Assembly (NCBI GenBank): GCA_023387555.1
Contig: JAEWHY010000021.1
Location: forward strand, 1 to 5,222
DNA: 5,222 bases
Source: Pseudomonadota bacterium
Lineage (GTDB): Bacteria > Pseudomonadota > Alphaproteobacteria > Rhizobiales > Xanthobacteraceae
Direction of reading: 5' to 3'
Below are positions 1-5,212 of this stretch, piece after piece; within the stretch, counting starts at the first letter, position 1; each line of letters begins with the position of its first letter. The translations under genes were made by a program, and so were the position numbers. Below the pieces are notes generated by a model, which saw only the letters and a list, made by a program, of their open reading frames with translations, ran no database searches and was not told where the DNA came from.

Positions 1-871
1 CTCGTTCGAGATCTACCCCGGCGAGACGCTCGGCCTTGTCGGCGAATCCGGTTGCGGCAAGACCACGGTCGGCCGCCTGATCCTGAAGCTGGAAGACCTC
101 ACCGGCGGCGCGATCAATTTCGACGGGCTCGATCTTGCGACCGCAAGCGCCAGCGACATGAAGGCGATGCGCCGCAAGATCCAGGTGATCTTCCAGGACC
201 CCTATTCGTCGCTCAATCCGCGCATGACGGTCGGTCAGATCATCGGCGAGCCGCTGCACGTCTACAAGCTGGTGCCCGGCCGCAAGGAGGAACTGGCGCG
301 GGTCGCGCAGCTGCTCGAACAGGTCGGTCTGCGGCCGGAAATGGCGACGCGCTATCCGCATCAATTGTCCGGCGGCCAGCGCCAGCGCGTCGGCATTGCG
401 CGCGCCCTCGCCATGGAGCCGTCCTTCATCGTCTGCGACGAGGCGGTGTCCGCGCTCGATGTGTCGATCCAGGGCCAGATCATCAACCTCTTGGAAGACC
501 TGCAGCGCCGGCTCGGCCTCGCCTATCTGTTCATCGCGCACGACCTTGCCGTGGTGCGGCATATCTCGATGCGGGTGGTGGTGATGTATTTCGGCCGCGT
601 CATGGAGGTCGCGGACCGCGACACGATCTACCGCGAGCCGCTGCATCCCTACACCAAGGTGCTGCTCGATGCGGCGCCGGTCCCCGATCCGACTGTCGAA
701 CGAGGCCGCGAACCGCGGCTGATCAAGGGCGAACTGCCCTCTCACATGTCGCCGCCGGCCGGTTGCGTGTTCAACACACGCTGCCCGATGGCCAGTGACG
801 AATGCCGGAAAGTCGTGCCGCCGCTGGAAGAAAAGCGTCCCGGCCACTTCGCGGCATGCATCAAGGTGTGA
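1..871 (+). CDS. ABC transporter ATP-binding protein, OppF/DppF-like (5' partial)
   Basis: This is the cytoplasmic ATPase of a peptide/nickel-type importer; it hydrolyses ATP to power solute uptake by the two permeases encoded downstream. The gene enters from the left edge (first full codon at base 2) and ends with TGA at 869-871, so 289 codons are visible and roughly 35-50 N-terminal residues are missing. In visible numbering there is a Walker A GESGCGKTT at 14-22, a Q-loop Gln65 in FQDP, the ABC signature LSGGQRQR at 122-129, a Walker B IVCDE ending at Glu147, a D-loop SALD at 150-153 and the switch His180 in IAHDL. The C-terminal Opp/Dpp extension follows, with HPYTKVLL from about 215. It keeps four cysteines in the pattern GC-x5-C-x6-C-x17-C (codons at 764, 782, 803 and 857). 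All catalytic elements are intact. The partner ATPase is expected just upstream. OppF versus DppF, and the substrate, cannot be decided. Confidence 0.96.
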   Translation, partial: SFEIYPGETLGLVGESGCGKTTVGRLILKLEDLTGGAINFDGLDLATASASDMKAMRRKIQVIFQDPYSSLNPRMTVGQIIGEPLHVYKLVPGRKEELARVAQLLEQVGLRPEMATRYPHQLSGGQRQRVGIARALAMEPSFIVCDEAVSALDVSIQGQIINLLEDLQRRLGLAYLFIAHDLAVVRHISMRVVVMYFGRVMEVADRDTIYREPLHPYTKVLLDAAPVPDPTVERGREPRLIKGELPSHMSPPAGCVFNTRCPMASDECRKVVPPLEEKRPGHFAACIKV

Positions 872-981
872 ACGGAACAGCCGCACGACAGACAAGACAG
901 GAGTGACGACCACAGGCGACCGACGCGTGACGTAGTTTTCCAAAACAAAACGGCAAAAGCCGATGAATGGGAGGAAGAAGG
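872..981 (+). other. ATPase to binding-protein intergenic gap with a clear ribosome binding site
   Basis: This 110-nt gap is long for an operon junction. Its right half is A/T-richer than the neighbouring genes. It holds two very small inverted repeats, GTTTT-CC-AAAAC at 935-946 and CGGC-AAAA-GCCG at 951-962. A strong Shine-Dalgarno GGGAGGA lies at 969-975, 6 nt before the ATG at 982. I see no convincing CTTGAC-type promoter and no terminator, so read-through from the ATPase gene is the simplest reading. A separate promoter for the binding protein is possible but not shown. Confidence 0.6.
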
Positions 982-2595
982 ATGACCATTTCAAGACGCA
1001 CAGCATTGAAGGGAACTGCCGGTGCGCTGGCACTCGGCATGGGCGGGCTGAATTTCGACTTCACCCGGGCCTTCGCACAGGCCCCGAACGTCAAGCGTGG
1101 CGGCAATCTCAACTTCGCCATCAGCGCCGAAGCCCCGCATTACGATCCGCATGCCAGCGACACCTACGCGACGCTGCATCTGGCGGCGCCATTCTATTCG
1201 ACATTGCTGCGCTACAATCTTCCGAAATTCCCCGAGGTCGAGGGCGATCTCGCCGCCTCCTGGCAGGTGGCGCCGGATCAGATGACCTACACCTTCAAGC
1301 TTCATCCGAACGTGAAGTTCCATGATGGCACCACGCTGACGTCGGCCGACGTGAAGGCGACCTACGACCGCCTGCGCAACCCGCCGCAGGGCGTCGTCTC
1401 GAACCGGCGCGCAACCTTCGCCGACATCGACACTATCGAGACCCCCGACGCCAATACGATCGTCTTCAAGATGAAGGCGCCGAACTCCTCGATGCTCGAT
1501 CACTTCGCCAGCCCCTGGAACGTGATCTATTCCGCCAAGGACCTCGCCGAGAATCCGGCGCTGCCCCGCACCAAGATCAACGGCACCGGCCCGTTCACCT
1601 TCGTCGAGCACGTCAAGGGCAGCCACGTCTCCGGCAAGAAGAACGAAAACTACTTCAAGAAGGATCTGCCCTATCTCGATTCGTTCCGCGGCATCTTCAC
1701 GCTGCAGGCGGCCGCGATGCTCAATGCCTTGCAGGGCGGCCAGGTGCTGGCCGAATTCCGCGGCGTCTCGCCGGCGGAACGCGATCGCCTCGTCGCCGCG
1801 ATGGGCGACAAGCTGCGCGTCGAGGAATCCAGCTGGACGCTCAACCTTCTGGTGCTGTTCAACGTGGAGAAGCCGCCATTTGACGACGTGCGCGTCCGCA
1901 AGGCGCTGCTGATGGCGATCGACCGCTGGGGCGGCAGCCAGGGCCTGTCGCGCATCTCGACGCTGCGCTCGGTTGGCGGCGTGGTGCGGCCCGGCTCTCC
2001 GCTGGCGACACCCGAAGCCGAGCTCGTCAAGCTTCCGGGCTTCTCGAAGGACATCAAGAAATCCCGCGAAGAGGCGCGCAAGCTGCTCAAGGAGGCGGGC
2101 CACGAGAACCTGAAATTCGTGCTCTGGAACCGCAACCTGGCGATGCCCTATACGCCGGCCGGCATCTTCCTGGTCGACCAGTGGCGGCAGATCGGCGTCA
2201 CCGCCGAGCACAAGCAGTCCGATACCGCGCCCTATATCGCCGCCATGAACAGCGGCAATTTCGAGGTCGCGATCGACTTCTCGAACCTGTTCAACGACGA
2301 TCCTTCGCTGTCGATGACCAAGTTCCTGTCGCGCAAGAACAATCCGCTCAATCTCTCGCGCGCCAATGACGAGGAGATCGATCGGCTTTTCGAACTGCAA
2401 CTGCGGGAGCGCGATCCCGAAAAGCGCAAGGTGCACATCCAGGCGCTGGAGAAGCGGCTGTTCGAGCAGGCCTATCAGCAGCCGCTGTTCTGGTGGCATC
2501 GCATCGTGCTGACGCACAAGAACCTGATGGGCTGGCAGATGTCACCGAGCCACAATCTCGGCGCCCAGCTCGAAGGCGTCTGGCTCGACTCCTGA
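982..2595 (+). CDS. Tat-exported ABC transporter substrate-binding protein, SBP family 5 (peptide/nickel type)
   Basis: This is the periplasmic solute receptor that delivers substrate to the permease pair downstream; it has 537 residues, usual for family 5. I chose the ATG at 982 because GGGAGGA (969-975) sits 6 nt upstream. An in-frame ATG at 967 lies just before that Shine-Dalgarno and would add only five residues. The N-terminus has a twin-arginine motif SRRTALK (residues 4-10), with Ala where Phe is most common, then a hydrophobic stretch to about 22 and an A-Q-A site suggesting cleavage after residue 34. There is no lipobox cysteine, so a soluble periplasmic protein rather than a lipoprotein is expected. 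Family features include GDLAASW followed by YTFKLHPNVKFHDGTTLTSADV (about residues 88-124) and PPFDDVRVRKALLMAIDR (298-315). The ligand cannot be inferred. No truncation or frameshift is visible. Confidence 0.96.
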   Translation: MTISRRTALKGTAGALALGMGGLNFDFTRAFAQAPNVKRGGNLNFAISAEAPHYDPHASDTYATLHLAAPFYSTLLRYNLPKFPEVEGDLAASWQVAPDQMTYTFKLHPNVKFHDGTTLTSADVKATYDRLRNPPQGVVSNRRATFADIDTIETPDANTIVFKMKAPNSSMLDHFASPWNVIYSAKDLAENPALPRTKINGTGPFTFVEHVKGSHVSGKKNENYFKKDLPYLDSFRGIFTLQAAAMLNALQGGQVLAEFRGVSPAERDRLVAAMGDKLRVEESSWTLNLLVLFNVEKPPFDDVRVRKALLMAIDRWGGSQGLSRISTLRSVGGVVRPGSPLATPEAELVKLPGFSKDIKKSREEARKLLKEAGHENLKFVLWNRNLAMPYTPAGIFLVDQWRQIGVTAEHKQSDTAPYIAAMNSGNFEVAIDFSNLFNDDPSLSMTKFLSRKNNPLNLSRANDEEIDRLFELQLRERDPEKRKVHIQALEKRLFEQAYQQPLFWWHRIVLTHKNLMGWQMSPSHNLGAQLEGVWLDS

Positions 2596-2605
2596 TCCGG
2601 TCCGG

Positions 2606-2643
2606 CCTCTCCCCGCGATTCTTGCGGGGAGAGGACGTTTTTT
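2606..2643 (+). terminator. Hairpin plus T-tract between binding-protein and permease genes (probable partial terminator or mRNA stabiliser)
   Basis: A perfect 11-bp stem, CCTCTCCCCGC (2606-2616) with GCGGGGAGAGG (2624-2634), closes a 7-nt loop and is followed after ACG by six T residues (2638-2643). This fits an intrinsic terminator. It lies inside the operon, 10 nt after the binding-protein stop and 20-57 nt before the permease ATG. It probably either attenuates transcription into the permeases or protects the 3' end of the binding-protein message, as intra-operon hairpins do in other ABC importer operons such as malE-malF. The core resembles short palindromes I recall as scattered in Bradyrhizobium intergenic DNA; this is unverified. 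Confidence 0.7.
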
Positions 2644-2662
2644 GCTGCGAAAGTCCCGCCCG

Positions 2663-3616
2663 ATGCTCCGCTATACCGTCAATCGCGTCCTGCTGATGAT
2701 CCCGACCCTGCTCGGGGTCGCGGTGCTCGTCTTCTTCATGCTGCGGGTGGTGCCCGGCGACATCGTCGAAGTGAAGCTGCGCGGCGACGGCGGCAACGTC
2801 ACGCAGGAAGTCGTCGAGGCGGAGCGCAAGCGCCTCGGGCTCGACCGGCCATTGCTCACCCAGTTCGGCGAGTGGATGGTCAACATGGCGAAGGGCGACC
2901 TCGGCATCTCGATGTGGACCGAACGGCCGGTCATGGAGGAAATCTCGCTGCGGCTCGAGCTGTCGCTCCAGGTCGCGCTGATGGCCACCATCATCGCGGT
3001 GCTGCTCGCCATACCGATGGGCACGCTCGCGGCGCTCTACCGCGACACCTGGATCGACTATCTCGTCCGCATCCTGACCATCGGCGGCCTGTCCATCCCC
3101 TCGTTCTGGTTCGGCATGCTGATCATGCTGAGCCTCCTGGCGTTCTTCAACTGGCTGCCGCCGATCACCTTCACGCCGTTCTACGTCGACCCCTGGGCCA
3201 ATTTCACGCAACTGATCTGGCCGGCCATGGCGGTCGGCTATCGCTATTGCGCGGTGGTGGCGCGCATGATCCGCTCGTCGCTGCTCGAGGTGCTGAACGA
3301 GGATTACATCCGCACCGCCCGCGCCAAGGGCGTGTACGAGAAGCTGGTGATCTCGCGCCACGCCCTGCGCAACGCGCTGCTGCCGGCGATCACCGTCATC
3401 GGCCTGGAATTCACCTTCCTGATCGGCGGGCTGGTGGTCACCGAGCAGGTCTTCAATCTCAACGGCATCGGCCAGCTGTTCGTGCAGAGCGTCGCCCGCA
3501 ACGACTTCATGCTGATCCAGGGCATGGTGATGCTGATCGCCACCTTCTACGTCTTCGTGAACCTGATCATCGACCTGCTCTATGCGGTATTTGATCCGCG
3601 CATCCGTTACGGTTGA
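2663..3616 (+). CDS. ABC transporter permease, DppB/OppB type
   Basis: This is the first inner-membrane channel subunit of the importer, 317 residues from the ATG at 2663, a normal size. It opens with the typical MLRYTVNRVLLMIPTLLG segment, whose first membrane helix covers about residues 8-28. A long periplasmic loop follows (GDLGISMWTERPV near 75-87), then the BPD_transp_1 core with about five more membrane segments. The EAA coupling loop, EVLNEDYIRTARAKG (209-223) followed by SRHALRNALLP, is the contact site for the ATPase. The distal QVFNLNGIGQLF and the ending FDPRIRYG are also typical of the family. No good Shine-Dalgarno precedes ATG 2663 (only CGAAAG near 2648-2653). An in-frame TTG at 2642 would add seven residues and has GGGGAGAGG 7 nt upstream, within the hairpin arm. 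I prefer the ATG because it gives the family N-terminus. Confidence 0.95.
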   Translation: MLRYTVNRVLLMIPTLLGVAVLVFFMLRVVPGDIVEVKLRGDGGNVTQEVVEAERKRLGLDRPLLTQFGEWMVNMAKGDLGISMWTERPVMEEISLRLELSLQVALMATIIAVLLAIPMGTLAALYRDTWIDYLVRILTIGGLSIPSFWFGMLIMLSLLAFFNWLPPITFTPFYVDPWANFTQLIWPAMAVGYRYCAVVARMIRSSLLEVLNEDYIRTARAKGVYEKLVISRHALRNALLPAITVIGLEFTFLIGGLVVTEQVFNLNGIGQLFVQSVARNDFMLIQGMVMLIATFYVFVNLIIDLLYAVFDPRIRYG

Positions 3617-3621
3617 CCGAC

Positions 3622-4515
3622 ATGGCCGTCGTTACTCTCGAAACCACTCCGACCACCCGCAAGCCGCGCGGTCCGATCGCGGAATTCATCCTGCAGCAGC
3701 CGCTGGGGGCGATTTCCTTCGTCATCATCACGGCGATGATGTTCGCCGGCATCTTCTCGGAATGGGTGGCGCCCTACGATCCGCTGCAGATCGACTTTGC
3801 CGCAATCCTGTCGCCGCCGTCGTGGGAACATTGGTGCGGGACCGACGCCTATGGCCGCGACATCTGCTCGCGCCTGATCTACGGGTCGCGCACCGCCCTC
3901 GTGATCGGCTTTTTCTCCTCGTTCATCGGCTCCTCGCTCGGCGCCATCCTCGGCATCGCCTCGGCCTATTTCGGCGGCCGGATCGACAACATCATCCAGC
4001 GCTTCATGGACATCCTCCTCGCCTTCCCGCTGATCGTGCTGGCGCTCGTTGTGGTCGCGGCGCTGCGCCGCTTCGTCATCGGCGGGGTCGACGTGAACCT
4101 GATCTTCGCGATCGCGATCCCGATCATCCCGCGCGTCGCCCGCGTGGTCCGCGCCGCGGCGCTCTCGGTCCGGGTGATGCCCTATGTCGATGCCGCCCGC
4201 GCCGCCGGCTATTCCAACACCCGCATCATCTTCCGCCACATGGCGCCGAACGTGGTCGCCCCGTATCTGATCATGCTCACGGCCTTCATCGCCCAGGCGA
4301 TCCTCGCCGAGGCCTCGCTCTCCTTCCTCGGCCTCGGCGTTGCCGAGCCGACCGCGGCCTGGGGTCTGATGCTGTCCGGCAATGCCGCGGACTTTTATCG
4401 CGAGGCGCCGTGGATGATCCTGTTCCCCGGCGCCGCGATCTCGCTCGCGGTGTTCGCCTTCAACCTGTTCGGCGACAGCTTGCGCGATTACCTCGACCCG
4501 CGGTTCAAGGTGTAG
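3622..4515 (+). CDS. ABC transporter permease, DppC/OppC type
   Basis: This is the second channel subunit, 297 residues from the ATG at 3622, expected to pair with the DppB-like protein. A short cytoplasmic N-terminus leads to the OppC_N region, with a first membrane helix at about 25-47. Then come PYDPLQIDF (from residue 51) and GTDAYGRDICSRLIYG (from residue 73), which matches the GTDxxGRDxxSRLxYG hallmark of DppC/OppC. The membrane core follows, with the EAA loop DAARAAGYSNTRIIFRHMAPN (190-210), the EASLSFLGLG motif and the DPRFKV end. It starts 5 nt after the upstream stop. An in-frame TTG at 3613 overlaps that TGA as TTGA and would add three residues. Neither start has a clear Shine-Dalgarno, so translational coupling with the upstream permease is likely. 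It is the last gene of the visible operon. Confidence 0.95.
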   Translation: MAVVTLETTPTTRKPRGPIAEFILQQPLGAISFVIITAMMFAGIFSEWVAPYDPLQIDFAAILSPPSWEHWCGTDAYGRDICSRLIYGSRTALVIGFFSSFIGSSLGAILGIASAYFGGRIDNIIQRFMDILLAFPLIVLALVVVAALRRFVIGGVDVNLIFAIAIPIIPRVARVVRAAALSVRVMPYVDAARAAGYSNTRIIFRHMAPNVVAPYLIMLTAFIAQAILAEASLSFLGLGVAEPTAAWGLMLSGNAADFYREAPWMILFPGAAISLAVFAFNLFGDSLRDYLDPRFKV

Positions 4516-4516
4516 G

Positions 4517-4550
4517 GCGTTTTCGACCGAAGTGGACACAGTCGCGCGAA
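4517..4550. repeat. Probable remnant of a dispersed alphaproteobacterial intergenic element
   Basis: Immediately after the permease stop lies GCGTTTTCGACCGAAGTGG, continuing as ACACAGTCGCGCGAA. I recall very similar text, running from GCGTTTTCGA-CGAAGTGGA through TTCGCGTGAA to GAAAACGC, from many Rhizobiales intergenic regions, where the two ends pair as a hairpin. Here the expected closing GAAAACGC is absent and the sequence runs straight into the REP-like block, so this appears to be a 5' fragment. The resemblance is from memory only. Confidence 0.4.
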
Positions 4551-4557
4551 GGCCCCT

Positions 4558-4571
4558 CACCGCTCGTCCCC
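4558..4571. repeat. Truncated direct copy of the REP-like arm
   Basis: CACCGCTCGTCCCC here is repeated exactly at 4586-4599, where it leads into the complete REP-like left arm. In this first copy the sequence then diverges (AGTAAGGCT) and the palindromic core is missing. It is best read as a broken or eroded extra copy of the same repeat in direct orientation, 28 nt upstream of the intact one. Confidence 0.55.
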
Positions 4572-4579
4572 AGTAAGGC

Positions 4580-4762
4580 TCTCTCCACCGCTCGTCCCCG
4601 CGAAGGCGGGGACCCAGCGCCGAAGAAGCCAAGGGACTTCAGCGCAAGTGAGAGCCGCAAACCAAGAAGCAGCCGCGGCAGACATCGCGGCGGGAACGCT
4701 TTTTTCCGACGCGGCGCGAGCGTTGCTGGGTCCCCGCCTTCGCGGGGACGAGCGGGGAGAGA
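4580..4762. repeat. REP doublet (REPIN/BIME-like): two inverted REP-like arms around a 106-nt spacer
   Basis: The left arm at 4588-4618 and right arm at 4725-4755 are perfect reverse complements over 31 bp. Pairing continues outward to 4580 and 4762 if A4587 is bulged. Each arm contains its own hairpin: GTCCCCGC-GAAG-GCGGGGAC at 4594-4613 and GTCCCCGC-CTTC-GCGGGGAC at 4730-4749. Paired palindromes in opposite orientation are the layout of REPIN or BIME elements, which are non-autonomous and mobilised in trans by RAYT (TnpA_REP) transposases where that has been studied. The 106-nt spacer holds AACGCT (4695-4700) pairing with AGCGTT (4719-4724), the six-base stem GCCGCG/CGCGGC (4672-4677 with 4686-4691) and a T6 run at 4700-4705. 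Placed after the operon, it may also stabilise or end the permease message. No transposase gene is in the window. Confidence 0.75.
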
Positions 4763-4796
4763 TCGCGCGCAACTCATGCCACGCGTCACGACGCCG

Positions 4797-4824
4797 TGCG
4801 ACCTGCGACCTACAACCTGCGACA
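4797..4824 (+). repeat. Heptamer tandem repeat, four copies
   Basis: Four consecutive 7-bp units read TGCGACC, TGCGACC, TACAACC and TGCGACA. Units 1 and 2 are identical, unit 3 has two substitutions and unit 4 has one. The array ends 3 nt before the -35 element of the predicted promoter. It could be a regulator-binding array, a slippage-prone spacer, or simply low-complexity filler. Confidence 0.6.
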
Positions 4825-4827
4825 GCG

Positions 4828-4856
4828 CTTGACATCAATAGGAATATAGTCCATAT
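4828..4856 (+). promoter_or_regulatory. Housekeeping sigma promoter, rightward
   Basis: CTTGAC at 4828-4833 and CCATAT at 4851-4856 are separated by exactly 17 nt. This matches the rhizobial sigma-70 consensus CTTGAC-N17-CTATAT at 11 of 12 positions, and TTGACA at 4829-4834 also fits the enteric -35. The interval is an A/T-rich island within GC-rich DNA. Transcription would begin near 4863. A GGA-N6-TCC dyad (4841-4843 and 4850-4852) overlaps the spacer and -10 and could be an operator, but it is too short to assign. No supported gene follows within the window, so this is an orphan promoter as far as can be seen. Confidence 0.65.
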
Positions 4857-4906
4857 CCCCTCCACCTCGCTCGATGAGGGGCGTCAACCGGTGACGCCAG
4901 TTGATG

Positions 4907-4975
4907 GAGCGGGGTGCGGCGCCTGCGGGCATGCGTTCGTCACGCATGCTCCCGGGAGGCCCTGGGACCCCGCTC
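4907..4975. repeat. Long imperfect inverted repeat (69-nt hairpin)
   Basis: The outer arms GAGCGGGGT (4907-4915) and ACCCCGCTC (4967-4975) pair over 9 bp. Inside, GCCT (4921-4924) pairs with AGGC (4957-4960). The apex is a perfect 8-bp stem GCATGCGT (4929-4936) with ACGCATGC (4942-4949) around the loop TCGTC. Internal loops and a bulge at T4950 separate the helices. The result is one rod-like hairpin about 45 nt downstream of the predicted transcription start. Confidence 0.6.
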
Positions 4976-5132
4976 TACGGGCACTACGACCCGTGCGCGA
5001 GGAGCTCGCTGTACGGCCTGCGTACGGTTCGCGCAGGTACGCAAACGCGGGTCCGGGGTCAGTGCGATGCCTCCGGTGTCGCACCAGAACGCCGCCAAAA
5101 GAAGCCTGCCGCGGGCGAAATCCCAAGGCGGG

Positions 5133-5212
5133 TGATGCGCCGTGAGGCGGCCGTGTTCGTCGCAAGGCGAGCGCGGCGTATTCAGGAATGCCCTGCGCTT
5201 CACGGCGCATCA
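5133..5212. repeat. 17-bp inverted repeat enclosing 46 nt
   Basis: TGATGCGCCGTGAGGCG (5133-5149) pairs with CGCTTCACGGCGCATCA (5196-5212) at 16 Watson-Crick positions plus one G-T. The enclosed 46 nt include GCGGCGTATTCAGGAATGCC. No T run follows, so it is not an obvious intrinsic terminator. It may be the closing stem of a structured RNA or the end of a repeat element that continues past the window. Confidence 0.55.

Noticed and set aside
991..2517. Long open frame on the minus strand (about 508 codons) antisense to the binding-protein gene.
   Set aside because: It mirrors the codon structure of a clear family-5 binding protein on the + strand. The translation is a low-complexity Arg/Gly/Glu/His-rich shadow without a recognisable domain, typical of GC-rich DNA.
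3607..4632. Minus-strand open frame of about 341 codons opposite the second permease.
   Set aside because: It is a charged shadow translation (Glu/Asp/Arg/His repeats) of the permease gene, without a domain or suitable ribosome site.
4672..4705. Intrinsic terminator formed by GCCGCG/CGCGGC and the T6 run.
   Set aside because: The T run begins 8 nt beyond the stem and the stem is only 6 bp with an 8-nt loop, a poor geometry. It is more likely incidental within the REP spacer.
4580..4762. CRISPR array.
   Set aside because: The repeats are inverted, only two complete arms exist, and there is no regular direct-repeat/spacer periodicity.
3582..4832. Open frame of about 416 codons on the + strand overlapping the second permease.
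   Set aside because: It is an alternate frame of the DppC-like permease, running on into the repeat region. Its product is Arg/Pro/His-rich with no domain, whereas the other frame shows all DppC hallmarks.
4845..4850. TATAGT as the -10 element of the orphan promoter.
   Set aside because: It is only 10 nt from TTGACA (11 nt from CTTGAC), too close for sigma-70. CCATAT at 4851-4856 gives the correct 17-nt spacing.
4648..5145. Possible 165-residue protein on the + strand after the operon.
   Set aside because: It starts inside the REP spacer and runs through the right REP arm, the heptamer array and the promoter. It has no ribosome site and no recognisable domain.
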